From assembly GCA_913056365.1 (NCBI GenBank), contig CAJXLT010000005.1:124001-188000 (forward strand): a DNA stretch of 64,000 bases, in the 5' to 3' direction. Source of the stretch: an uncultured Paenibacillaceae bacterium. Lineage in GTDB: Bacteria; Bacillota; Bacilli; Paenibacillales; K13. A program made the translations under genes and the position numbers. Shown here one piece after another: positions 1 to 7,562 of this stretch; the first letter of the stretch is position 1, and each line of letters opens with the position of its first letter. The notes below the pieces were generated by a model. That model had not been told where the DNA came from and searched no databases. It saw only the letters and a program-made list of their open reading frames with translations.

Positions 1-43
1 AATCCATCTGTTCGAAGCTCCCTTGTACTAGGATTTCGCTCAT
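1..43 (-). CDS. Possible 5' end of an unidentified gene (partial)
   Basis: An ATG at 43 opens a frame of 14 codons (MSEILVQGSFEQMD) that runs off the left edge. A TATAAT hexamer on the minus strand (70 to 65) with CTGACG 18 nt upstream could be its promoter. There is no strong Shine-Dalgarno, only a purine run before the ATG. Too little is visible to name a product. Confidence 0.3.
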   Translation of the reverse strand, partial: MSEILVQGSFEQMD

Positions 44-90
44 ATTCCGTTTGCGAATGACCCCATTATACCACCGGATGCGGAGCTGCG

Positions 91-891
91 TCAGGAGCTT
101 GCTTGCGAATCGGTCTGCAATTGCTGGAAGTAATGCGCACTCTCCACCATAGGTGTGCAGTCCGTATGATCGGCGCCAAGATGAATTTCGAAGATGAAAT
201 CCTTCCCGTCAACAAGCGGCTTCACCATGCGCCAATCGATCTTCCCTTGACCGAGCGGCAGCGAATCATGCTCCAGTCCCATACTGTCCACCAAGTGATA
301 ATACACGGCATACGGCTGCGTCTGTTCCAGCACCTCCCGCAGCTTGGCGTTGTCACCGCGGAACCCGATAAAGGTGTGGCTGACATCGACGTTCAACGGG
401 AGCTCCAGTGGAGCAATCAGTTGCTCAATTAAATACGGGTTGGCGTAGCAGAACAGCCCTTCAATCGAATCCTCCCACACGAACACATCGCGCGCGTACG
501 AGAGCACCTGCCGAATTTCTTCGCGCAGCTGCTGCGTTCGTTCCTTCGTCACGCCCCGTCCGCTCTCTGTATCCGTATAATGCGCATGCACGACACACTT
601 CGCTTGTTCCTCTCGGCATATGTCGGCAAGCAGCTCCGACGACTGATGATAATAAGCGCGCACGTCCGCATCTGAGCTCAGCATATCCTGATACCCGCCG
701 CGAAACTTCGGAGGGTGGTGCAAGTATACGCGAATACCAAGCTCTCGCAGTTGACGGATGCGCTCGCGAATCAGTGACGGCTGCAACAGATCTTGTTCAC
801 TTAAGTACAACTCTATAATTTCCGGATTGTATTGCAGACGATTGTCTAAGCTAGCTTGGTGCAAGTTGCTTTTTAACCGTATATAGTTCAT
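91..891 (-). CDS. Sugar phosphate isomerase/epimerase-like TIM-barrel protein
   Basis: This 266-residue protein has the look of the xylose-isomerase-like/AP-endonuclease-2 barrel: a LYLSEQDL strand near the N-terminus, HHPPK, HAHYTD, WEDSIEG, NVDVSHTFIG and FEIHLGADHTDC, in the order in which this superfamily presents Glu, Asp and His metal ligands (for example Glu in WEDS, Asp/His in DVSH and His in EIHLG). No signal peptide is present, so it should be cytosolic. The start at 891 follows GGAGGTGAGAGG. It stands alone ahead of pdaA on the same strand. The substrate cannot be told from sequence; the family covers sugar isomerases, epimerases and endonuclease IV relatives. Confidence 0.75.
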   Translation of the reverse strand: MNYIRLKSNLHQASLDNRLQYNPEIIELYLSEQDLLQPSLIRERIRQLRELGIRVYLHHPPKFRGGYQDMLSSDADVRAYYHQSSELLADICREEQAKCVVHAHYTDTESGRGVTKERTQQLREEIRQVLSYARDVFVWEDSIEGLFCYANPYLIEQLIAPLELPLNVDVSHTFIGFRGDNAKLREVLEQTQPYAVYYHLVDSMGLEHDSLPLGQGKIDWRMVKPLVDGKDFIFEIHLGADHTDCTPMVESAHYFQQLQTDSQASS

Positions 892-977
892 CCTCTCACC
901 TCCCTTTCATCTTAGCAGACGGCGAAGCGGGATCAAGCGTATTAAGGAAATCTTAACAGCCGCGTCACATGAAAGAA

Positions 978-1015
978 GATCTCCGGCAGAGCAGCTTCAC
1001 GCTCCGCACGGAGAC
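978..1015 (-). terminator. Hairpin downstream of pdaA, probable terminator
   Basis: GATCTCCGGCAGAGC pairs imperfectly with GCTCCGCACGGAGACC across a short loop, about 27 nt past the pdaA stop. The T tract on the minus strand is weak (TTCTTT), so termination is plausible but not certain. Confidence 0.45.
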
Positions 1016-1041
1016 CTCGTAATGAGCGAGCCGGTCAGCAG

Positions 1042-1833
1042 CTAGTACTGCTTCTTCGCCAGCTCGTCTAAACTCTTGAACGTGTACCCTTGCTTCACCG
1101 CTTCATCTATGATCGCAGCTAACGCATCGGCGTTGTCCTTGGACACGGTATGCAGCAAGATGACAGCACCGGGATGGAGCTGCGAGGTGACCTGTCTGAA
1201 CGCATAATCAGCCCCCTTGCGCTGATTGCGGTCCCAATCTGCCCATGCGATAGACCAGAACACGTTCGTGTAGCCAAGCTTCTTGCTGACAGCGAGCGTC
1301 CGTTCATTGAAGACACCGCGCGGTGTGCGCAAGTACTGCATGCCCATCTGCCCGGTTAGCGCGACGACAGCTTCCTCCACGCGCTCCAGCTCCTCCTTGA
1401 TTTGCTCGGCCGGAATCCGGCTCATATCCGGATGGCTCCACGAGTGATTGCCGACGATATGACCCTCCTTGACCATGCGCTTGACCAGCTCCGGCTGATC
1501 CTTCACGTAATGACCGGTTACGAAGAAGGCTGCTGGCACTTTCTTCTCCTGCAACACATCGAGGATCTGTCCGGTATAGCCGTTCTCGTATCCATTGTCG
1601 AAGGTCATGTACAGCTCCTTCGTCGAGGTGTCGCCGAGGAATATCGCGTCATGTTGCTTCAATATTGGCTTGAAACCCTCTTGGTCAATCGAAGGCAGCT
1701 CGCCGTTCCGACTCTTCTTGAAGCCGAAGCTGTACGACGGCGCACTGGCACCTGCCGTGTCTGCCGGTATGACCGCACCTGCTGAAACTGCTACGAGCAT
1801 GAAGATGACAAGACCCAAGTATCCCCCACGCAT
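1042..1833 (-). CDS. pdaA: Delta-lactam-biosynthetic polysaccharide deacetylase PdaA
   Basis: PdaA removes the N-acetyl group from peptide-stripped muramic acid during spore cortex synthesis, a step in making muramic delta-lactam, the mark recognised by germination lytic enzymes. The 263-residue length equals that of the Bacillus protein as I recall it. A hydrophobic signal segment occupies residues 5-28. The NodB-type deacetylase motifs are clear: TFDNGYENG near residue 77 (the PdaA variant of the TFDDG metal/catalytic Asp motif), HSWSHPDM (metal His pair), RTPRGVFN, and ILLHTV near the C-terminus. The start follows AGGAGG with 7-nt spacing. A sigma-G-like promoter lies upstream, which fits forespore expression. 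Confidence 0.92.
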   Translation of the reverse strand: MRGGYLGLVIFMLVAVSAGAVIPADTAGASAPSYSFGFKKSRNGELPSIDQEGFKPILKQHDAIFLGDTSTKELYMTFDNGYENGYTGQILDVLQEKKVPAAFFVTGHYVKDQPELVKRMVKEGHIVGNHSWSHPDMSRIPAEQIKEELERVEEAVVALTGQMGMQYLRTPRGVFNERTLAVSKKLGYTNVFWSIAWADWDRNQRKGADYAFRQVTSQLHPGAVILLHTVSKDNADALAAIIDEAVKQGYTFKSLDELAKKQY

Positions 1834-1870
1834 AATAATCCCTCCTGTCTACGGATCGATGTTCTCTATT

Positions 1871-1900
1871 TACTATGTGACAGGAGTTGTTGGCTTATGT
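1871..1900 (-). promoter_or_regulatory. Sigma-G-like promoter for pdaA
   Basis: On the minus strand ACATA (1900-1896) is followed after exactly 18 nt by CATAGTA (1877-1871). The recalled sigma-G consensus is GHATR-N18-CATNHTA, so each element has one mismatch. It overlaps the last codons of the upstream lipase gene and lies about 38 nt before the pdaA start, matching the known forespore role of PdaA. Confidence 0.45.
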
Positions 1901-2725
1901 ATGGGGAAGCTGCTCGCAACTCCCGATATTCGCATTCGGATCGCCAAGCACATACAGATACGTCTGTAGCGAATGGTAGCAGAGCACAGAATGCTTGATC
2001 GGCGATGTGAGCGAGCTAATCTCATAACCAGGCTCAACGTGGAGATAGCCGGCAAGCTCGACTGGAACCTTCGGCACAATATCCGGATGGTTGAAGATGC
2101 GTGTGTGGCGAATGTTACGCGAGGCAAAAGCTTCAGCGAACGCATGATTGCCGACCCTCGGCGAAGCGAAGGTGACGCACGTGACATTAGGGAAGCGGTA
2201 AGCCGCTACCAAGGCATGCAGCGTTGCAACCGCCGCGCCAAGGCTGTGACCGGTTACTGTAACCGCCGTTTCCTCTGGCCATGTATGCATGAAATCCCGA
2301 AGCGGCATGGCAGCTGCACCGTTATCAGCGATATCCGTCACTGTTACACTGCGGTATAAGTCTGTGAAGCCCTTCTCCGTCTTGCCCGCATCAGGAACCT
2401 CATGGAACGTCTCCAGCATGAATTCCGCATCACTCAACCAATCCATCGGACTTTCCGTCCCGCGAAATACGATCGCATAATGCTGCGGAAGGAGTAAGCT
2501 CTGGGCGATAAACCCTGCAAATTCCTGCTCCTTGTAGCTGAAGAAGTGCGGCACCATCGTCATATTGGCCACATGCCGCCAGCCACTGGGAAAATCTTTC
2601 GGTGTGGGAGGAGACAACTTGTGTGTGCCATACATCTGATACGCGATTTGCACCATTCGCCCCCACTCAACCCAAACACGTCTTCGACCATGTTCTTCAG
2701 CCTTCGCTTGTTGCTGTGAATCCAT
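1895..2725 (-). CDS. Class 3 lipase family protein (alpha/beta hydrolase)
   Basis: A 276-residue predicted lipase. The nucleophile elbow VTGHSLGAAVATL lies near residue 160; FASPRVGN follows, a hallmark of class 3 lipases after the elbow, and NHPDIVPKVP supplies the likely catalytic Asp. A His near HVEPGYE or in the C-terminal region would complete the triad. No secretion signal is evident, so it may act inside the cell or be exported without a recognised signal. AGGAGG lies directly before two in-frame ATGs and 9 nt before a third at 2725; I chose the third. Starting upstream at 2833 would add a poorly conserved-looking tail. Substrate unknown. Confidence 0.8.
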   Translation of the reverse strand: MDSQQQAKAEEHGRRRVWVEWGRMVQIAYQMYGTHKLSPPTPKDFPSGWRHVANMTMVPHFFSYKEQEFAGFIAQSLLLPQHYAIVFRGTESPMDWLSDAEFMLETFHEVPDAGKTEKGFTDLYRSVTVTDIADNGAAAMPLRDFMHTWPEETAVTVTGHSLGAAVATLHALVAAYRFPNVTCVTFASPRVGNHAFAEAFASRNIRHTRIFNHPDIVPKVPVELAGYLHVEPGYEISSLTSPIKHSVLCYHSLQTYLYVLGDPNANIGSCEQLPHT

Positions 2726-3063
2726 CTTCATCATCCTCCTAACGTGAGCGGCACATGTTGGGGCACTTCCCGAAGCCACTTCGGAACCAAGCGCCCATGA
2801 ACTGCCGCACCGAGATTGTATAAATTTCCACATGGAGCAAGGAAATTCCTTCCGGAGTACTCACCATTCCAATTCATCGGACACCCTGTACCCGATTGCC
2901 CGACATTCTCTTATGGCATGATGCTTGATTCGTATTACAATTGCCAAGCGACAGTATCTCTCTTATTATGATAGTAGATTACATTCTAAATAATGATCAG
3001 ACAATCCACACTATGGATTCATACTGGATACATGGCATAGCAGAGAAGAGAGGAGAGAGGAGC

Positions 3064-3879
3064 GTGATCCAATACGTGCCCAAGCGGCTGCAATATACGG
3101 ATTTGTACGTGCAGCAATTCGGGATCGAGTCCTGCGCACCCGGTCATCACTTCGGACCTGCTGTCCGGGACTATTATTTGATCCATTACATATTAGACGG
3201 ACGAGGGGTATTTCGGGTAGGGTCGAACCGCTATACCTTACAGGCGGGCGAGGGCTTCCTGATCACACCTGACATTGTGACTTACTATGAAGCGGACCAA
3301 CGCCAGCCCTGGCATTATTGCTGGGTCGGCTTCCAGGGTCACCAGGCGGAATCAATTCTAGCTGAGGCGGGCCTCTCCGCAGTACAGCCGATCTTCCGCT
3401 ACGATCAAGACGCGCGGCTTCGGCAAGAATTTATGCGTATGATCAAAACAGGTCAACTCGATTACGCAGGTGAACTGCATCTGCTCGGCACCTTGTACAG
3501 ACTGCTGTCCTTGCTAGTGCAGACCAACCCGGTCAAGCCGACCGACAAGCGTACTGGAAAAAAAGAAGCCTATGCCAAAAAAGTGCTGGAATTTATCGAA
3601 GCCCATTATTCTGAGAAAATTACCGTCACGCAGGCAGCTCAGTTCGTTGGACTCGATCGAAGCTATCTGTGCTCCCTATTCCGCCAATACTTCCATTGCA
3701 GCATCCAGCAATACCTGATTCAGTTCCGCATGAAAAAAGCGGCTGAACTACTCGAGAATCCTGAATTGGTGATCGGCGATGTCGCCCGTTCTGTCGGTTA
3801 TACAGACCCCTTGCTATTCTCCAAAACCTTCAAGAAGCACACCGGCCAATCTCCCAAGCACTATCGCGAGCAAGTCTAG
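3064..3879 (+). CDS. AraC family transcriptional regulator
   Basis: A 271-residue one-component regulator. Residues 1-140 form the cupin-like AraC_binding domain (YYLIHYILDGRGVF, LQAGEGFLITPD, WHYCWVGFQG), which usually senses a sugar. Residues about 170-271 contain two helix-turn-helix motifs with the typical ending IGDVARSVGYTDPLLFSKTFKKHTGQSPKHYR. I place the start at GTG 3064, 8 nt after AGGAG, because VIQYVPKRLQYTDLYV is the usual beginning of this subfamily; the longer frame from 2941 has no ribosome binding site. It stands just before the BCCT carrier but need not control it; its target is unknown. Confidence 0.82.
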   Translation: MIQYVPKRLQYTDLYVQQFGIESCAPGHHFGPAVRDYYLIHYILDGRGVFRVGSNRYTLQAGEGFLITPDIVTYYEADQRQPWHYCWVGFQGHQAESILAEAGLSAVQPIFRYDQDARLRQEFMRMIKTGQLDYAGELHLLGTLYRLLSLLVQTNPVKPTDKRTGKKEAYAKKVLEFIEAHYSEKITVTQAAQFVGLDRSYLCSLFRQYFHCSIQQYLIQFRMKKAAELLENPELVIGDVARSVGYTDPLLFSKTFKKHTGQSPKHYREQV

Positions 3880-3917
3880 GCGTACCGCCCGATCGACTGA
3901 TCTTGAACTACGTCGCA

Positions 3918-3971
3918 GCTCCTTTCCCGTATAACCATGGCAAAAATGCGCATGATGTAAGGGAAAGGAGC
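3918..3971 (+). promoter_or_regulatory. Leader hairpin that sequesters the carrier gene's Shine-Dalgarno
   Basis: GCTCCTTTCCC (3918-3928) is the exact complement of GGGAAAGGAGC (3961-3971), which contains the AAAGGAG ribosome binding site of the gene starting at 3982. Within the 32-nt loop CATGGC and GCGCATG can form a second stem with one bulge. In RNA this would hide the ribosome binding site, so translation may depend on melting or remodelling of the structure. Confidence 0.65.
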
Positions 3972-3981
3972 GGAGCGGATC

Positions 3982-5553
3982 ATGAAAACTGTCACCAAAG
4001 TGTTCTGGATAGCCATTAGCATCTCACTTCTCTTCGTCATCTGGGGCGTAGTCTCTCCAGCGCATCTTGGTCGGGTCATGGATGCGGCACAGGCATTCTT
4101 CCTCGAACGATTCGGTTGGTTTTATCAACTGTGCGCCACATTCTTCCTTCTATTCGCCTTGTTTCTCGTTTTCAGCAAATACGGGAAGATCAAGCTTGGC
4201 AAAGACGAGGATAAGCCGGAATTCAAGCAGCTCACATGGTTCGCCATGCTGTTCAGTGCGGGCATGGGGATCGGCCTGCTGTTCTTCGGCGTATCCGAGC
4301 CTATCTCCCACTTCGCCAGCCCGCCGCTCGCCGAACCCGGCACATCCGAGGCGGCTAGACAATCGCTCCGTTACACTTATTTGCATTGGGGGCTGCATGC
4401 CTGGGCGATATATGCTACCATCGCCCTCGCTCTGGCCTATTTCAAGTTTCGCAAGGGGTACCCCGGCTTGATCAGCTCCACCTTGTATCCGCTGCTCGGC
4501 GAGAAGGTCCGAGGTCCGATTGGCACCGTCATCGATACGGTAGCTGTCTTCGCCACCATCTTCGGTGTTGCCGCATCGCTGGGACTCGGAGCGGCTCAAA
4601 TTAACGGCGGGTTGAACTATGTGGCTGGCATCCCGAACAATTTCATGGTCCAGCTGCTGATTATCGCCATTGTCACCGTGCTGTTCTTGTTCTCAGCAGG
4701 CACTGGGTTGAAGCGTGGCATCCGCTACTTAAGCAATGTGAACATGACGCTTGCTGTACTGCTGTTCGTTGGCATACTCATTGTTGGACCGACGCTGTTC
4801 GTACTGAATTTGTTCACAACGACCTTCGGTGAATATATCCAGAACTTGCCGAGCATGGGATTGAGGCTGGCTCCTTTCAGCGAAGAACAGGCTTCATGGG
4901 TACAGAACTGGACGATTTTTTACTGGGCATGGTGGATCGCTTGGTCGCCGTTTGTCGGAACTTTTATCGCACGGGTATCCAAAGGGCGCACCGTCCGCGA
5001 ATTCATCATTGCGGTCACGGTCATCCCTACATTGGTCTGTGCGCTCTGGTTCGCTGTATTCGGCGGCACCGCTATGCATCTGGAGTACAATCTTGGGTTC
5101 GACATTTCTGGACGAGCCTTGGAAACAGCTATCTTCTATGTATACGAGCAACTGCCCCTGACTCTGCTACTCGTTATCGTTACGCTGTTGTTGGTTTCGA
5201 CGTTCTTCATTACTTCTGCGGACTCTGCTACATTCGTACTCGGGATGATGACGACTGGCGGCAGCCTGAATCCAGTAAACTCCGTCAAGATCATATGGGG
5301 ATTGGTGCTCTCGGCATCCGCTGTCATTCTAATGCAATCAGGCGGTTTGCCAGCTATGCAGACAGCAATCATAGTTAGCGCGCTACCGCTTGCCATCGTA
5401 CTGCTGGCGATGGCGTTGTCGATGCTCAAGTCATTCCGGACTGAACTACCGACCAAGCCTTCCGGCAAAGCCCATAAAGAAGCCAAGTCCAACGACTCCG
5501 AGAAAATGCGCATACCACGATTAGGCAGCAAAAGAAAAGAACCCGCTAAATAG
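3982..5553 (+). CDS. BCCT family glycine betaine-type transporter
   Basis: A 523-residue sodium-coupled compatible-solute carrier of the betaine/choline/carnitine family, similar in length to OpuD. About twelve membrane segments are visible. The glycine-rich GMGIG motif at residues 94-98 is the form seen in betaine carriers (choline carriers usually have GMGID). The family signature, with WAWWIAWSPFVGTFIARVSKG near residue 315 and its Trp-rich substrate box, is intact. The C-terminus is basic and Lys-rich (about 35 residues), reminiscent of osmosensing tails. It probably imports glycine betaine for osmoprotection. Its ribosome binding site lies within an 11-bp inverted repeat. Confidence 0.88.
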   Translation: MKTVTKVFWIAISISLLFVIWGVVSPAHLGRVMDAAQAFFLERFGWFYQLCATFFLLFALFLVFSKYGKIKLGKDEDKPEFKQLTWFAMLFSAGMGIGLLFFGVSEPISHFASPPLAEPGTSEAARQSLRYTYLHWGLHAWAIYATIALALAYFKFRKGYPGLISSTLYPLLGEKVRGPIGTVIDTVAVFATIFGVAASLGLGAAQINGGLNYVAGIPNNFMVQLLIIAIVTVLFLFSAGTGLKRGIRYLSNVNMTLAVLLFVGILIVGPTLFVLNLFTTTFGEYIQNLPSMGLRLAPFSEEQASWVQNWTIFYWAWWIAWSPFVGTFIARVSKGRTVREFIIAVTVIPTLVCALWFAVFGGTAMHLEYNLGFDISGRALETAIFYVYEQLPLTLLLVIVTLLLVSTFFITSADSATFVLGMMTTGGSLNPVNSVKIIWGLVLSASAVILMQSGGLPAMQTAIIVSALPLAIVLLAMALSMLKSFRTELPTKPSGKAHKEAKSNDSEKMRIPRLGSKRKEPAK

Positions 5554-5596
5554 GGGGTCCTCCAAACTGTTCTATTTAAGGCGTTTATAACTTCAG

Positions 5597-5645
5597 TCGA
5601 TTGACCAACCTTGTATCAGGACCTCTAACGGAAGGCTGGTTGATC
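5597..5645 (+). promoter_or_regulatory. Leader stem-loop before the DUF421 gene
   Basis: GATTGACCA and TGGTTGATC can pair (with two G-U pairs) immediately before the ATG at 5650. The loop carries TCTAACGGAAG (5624-5634), a motif that recurs four times near 29.5 kb and here supplies the only GGAAGG-like ribosome binding site. Function unknown. Confidence 0.35.
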
Positions 5646-5649
5646 GCAT

Positions 5650-6330
5650 ATGAATGAGTACGGCGCTATCACAATCGAGCTGTTGATTGGCTTCTGCGCA
5701 TTGTTTCTCTACACGAAGTTTGTAGGCAAAACACACTTTTCCCAACTCACACCATTTGACTTTATTTCCGCACTCATCTTGGGAGAGCTACTTGGCAACG
5801 CGGTCTATGATAAGGAAGTACAGCTGAGCAAAATTTTGTTCGCGCTCGCGCTCTGGACCGCACTTATCTATGCAAGTGAAATGCTGACACAGAAGATGAA
5901 GTCCGTTCGCAAGACGTTGGAGGGAGAGCCGTCTATTATCATTCGTCAGGGCTTGATTCAATACAAGGTGATGAAGAAGATCAAGGTCGACTTGAACCAG
6001 CTGCAGAGCCTGGTGCGTCAGCAAGGATACTTCTCCTTGCGTGAGGTAGACTATGCGATCATGGAGACGAATGGCTCTGTCAGCGTGATGCCTAAGCCTA
6101 AGTATGACAAGCCTACCAATCAAGACTTGCAGCTTCAACCTCAGCCGACTTCCATTCCCTATACGTTAATCTTGGATGGAGAGGTGAATGTCGATAATTT
6201 ACAAGCGTCAGGCCATGACGAACAATGGCTGAAGCATGAGCTTGCACACGCCAAGATTTCGCATTACAAAGATGTATTGTTCGCTGAATGGCGGGAGCAC
6301 GAGCCGTTGTTTGTGCAGAAATATCATTAG
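5650..6330 (+). CDS. DUF421 (YetF-type) membrane protein
   Basis: A 226-residue protein of the DUF421 family, common in spore formers. Two or three N-terminal membrane helices (residues 5-25, 38-55, 60-80) are followed by a soluble part with the characteristic GEPSIIIRQGLIQYKVMKKIKVDLNQL and LREVDYAIMETNGSVSVM segments, then a C-terminal extension after KPKYDKPT. Family members of this kind have been linked to spore or membrane functions, but the biochemical role is not established. It ends 31 nt before the convergent end of the uroporphyrinogen-III synthase gene. Confidence 0.8.
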   Translation: MNEYGAITIELLIGFCALFLYTKFVGKTHFSQLTPFDFISALILGELLGNAVYDKEVQLSKILFALALWTALIYASEMLTQKMKSVRKTLEGEPSIIIRQGLIQYKVMKKIKVDLNQLQSLVRQQGYFSLREVDYAIMETNGSVSVMPKPKYDKPTNQDLQLQPQPTSIPYTLILDGEVNVDNLQASGHDEQWLKHELAHAKISHYKDVLFAEWREHEPLFVQKYH

Positions 6331-6361
6331 GATACGGCCGCGCACTCCTATACTCGCACAG

Positions 6362-7168
6362 TTATGTTGTCGCATAATAGTCTGCCAATCTGACAATCAT
6401 ACTGCCCATGCGCTCCACTTCAGGGCTGACGATGCGCTCCACACCTTCCTCGCGAATCGTCTCGGCGGTCACTTTGCCAATTGCCAACGCTACCGTATTC
6501 GTCTCGAATGCTTGTTGCAATTGCGCAGCACGACCGGTTCTTCTCGCATGCTCGAACGTAAATCTCACCTGCGGCGTGCTGGTGAAGGCTACGGCATCCA
6601 GTTCCCCTTCTACAATTTCCGTGACTAGCTTCTCCATCACTTCCGGTTCAGGCGCTACATGCCGATAAGGCAGGATTTCCTCGAATACCGCGTCTTTGGC
6701 TGTCAGCCATTGGACCAGCTGTGGCGAGACGTCGCCGTAAAATTGGACAACGACTCGCTTGCCAGCAAGCGAATACGGCTCCATCGCGCGAATGATGCCC
6801 GCTACTGTACCGTCATCATCGCGCACAGTAGGGGTAATCCCATGCTTCTTCAATGCATTCACCGTCTTGTATCCACGAGCTGCTACTTGTATGCTGCGCA
6901 GCTTGTTCAGGAACGGCTCTGCCAATCCTGCATTGTCCGCATTGCGAATCATCAGATCCGTGCCGATGCCCGTAGTTAGGATCATCCAGTCCTGTTCTCG
7001 CTCGATAAATGAAGATACCTGCGCTTCAATATCCGCATTCTGCAGAAACACGGTACCTTGCGCAGGTCGGACAAGCGGGACGCCGCCCATATTCGCTATT
7101 AGTACGCTGATTTCCTCTGATTTGCGGGGACCAGTTATGGCCACCCGCTTGCCCTCAAGTTTCTTCAT
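6362..7168 (-). CDS. Uroporphyrinogen-III synthase (HemD-like)
   Basis: This 268-residue protein has the two-lobed HemD layout: a first lobe beginning GKRVAITGPRKSEEISVLIANMGG and WMILTTGIGTD, a hinge, and a second lobe with LAGKRVVVQFYGD, DAVAFTSTPQVRFTFEHA and VALAIGKVTAETIREEG. The enzyme cyclises hydroxymethylbilane to uroporphyrinogen III, precursor of haem and siroheme. It follows nirD by about 33 nt on the same strand, so it is probably transcribed with nirBD and helps supply the siroheme that NirB needs. Paralogues of this kind next to nitrite reductase may be specialised and less active than housekeeping HemD. Confidence 0.82.
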   Translation of the reverse strand: MKKLEGKRVAITGPRKSEEISVLIANMGGVPLVRPAQGTVFLQNADIEAQVSSFIEREQDWMILTTGIGTDLMIRNADNAGLAEPFLNKLRSIQVAARGYKTVNALKKHGITPTVRDDDGTVAGIIRAMEPYSLAGKRVVVQFYGDVSPQLVQWLTAKDAVFEEILPYRHVAPEPEVMEKLVTEIVEGELDAVAFTSTPQVRFTFEHARRTGRAAQLQQAFETNTVALAIGKVTAETIREEGVERIVSPEVERMGSMIVRLADYYATT

Positions 7169-7201
7169 AGGAACTCCCTCTCGTTCTGCTAGTGTGCTGG
7201 A

Positions 7202-7546
7202 TTAAGATGCTTCACATGACGTATCGCTAAGTACGGGGTTCGGATCGAGCTGCAAATCCCCGTTCTCTGCAACGGTCACTTGGTAAGTTGCAATACAGCC
7301 TTCATCCGGCGCTTGCACGACACCATCGTTCATATCGATCTTCCAATCATGAAGAGGACAGAATACATGATGTCCGCTAACAATCCCTTCCGACAGCTTG
7401 CCGCCCTTATGCGGACAGCGGTTCTCTATCGCACGGATTTCTCCGCTAGATAGTTTGAATACCGAGATTTCGACACCGTTCACTTGTACGATACGCGCAC
7501 GTTTTTCTTCAATATCCTTATAGTTTCCGATTATGATCTGTTCCAT
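7202..7546 (-). CDS. nirD: Nitrite reductase [NAD(P)H] small subunit NirD
   Basis: A 114-residue Rieske-type protein, the usual length for NirD. The two 2Fe-2S ligand motifs are CPHKGG and CPLHDW. It is the partner of NirB in reducing nitrite to ammonia in the cytosol. The start at 7546 follows GAGGTGAAGCGG; a longer frame from 7621 overlaps nirB and lacks a ribosome binding site. It lies 16 nt after the nirB stop in the same operon. Confidence 0.93.
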   Translation of the reverse strand: MEQIIIGNYKDIEEKRARIVQVNGVEISVFKLSSGEIRAIENRCPHKGGKLSEGIVSGHHVFCPLHDWKIDMNDGVVQAPDEGCIATYQVTVAENGDLQLDPNPVLSDTSCEAS

Positions 7547-7562
7547 ATCCGCTTCACCTCTC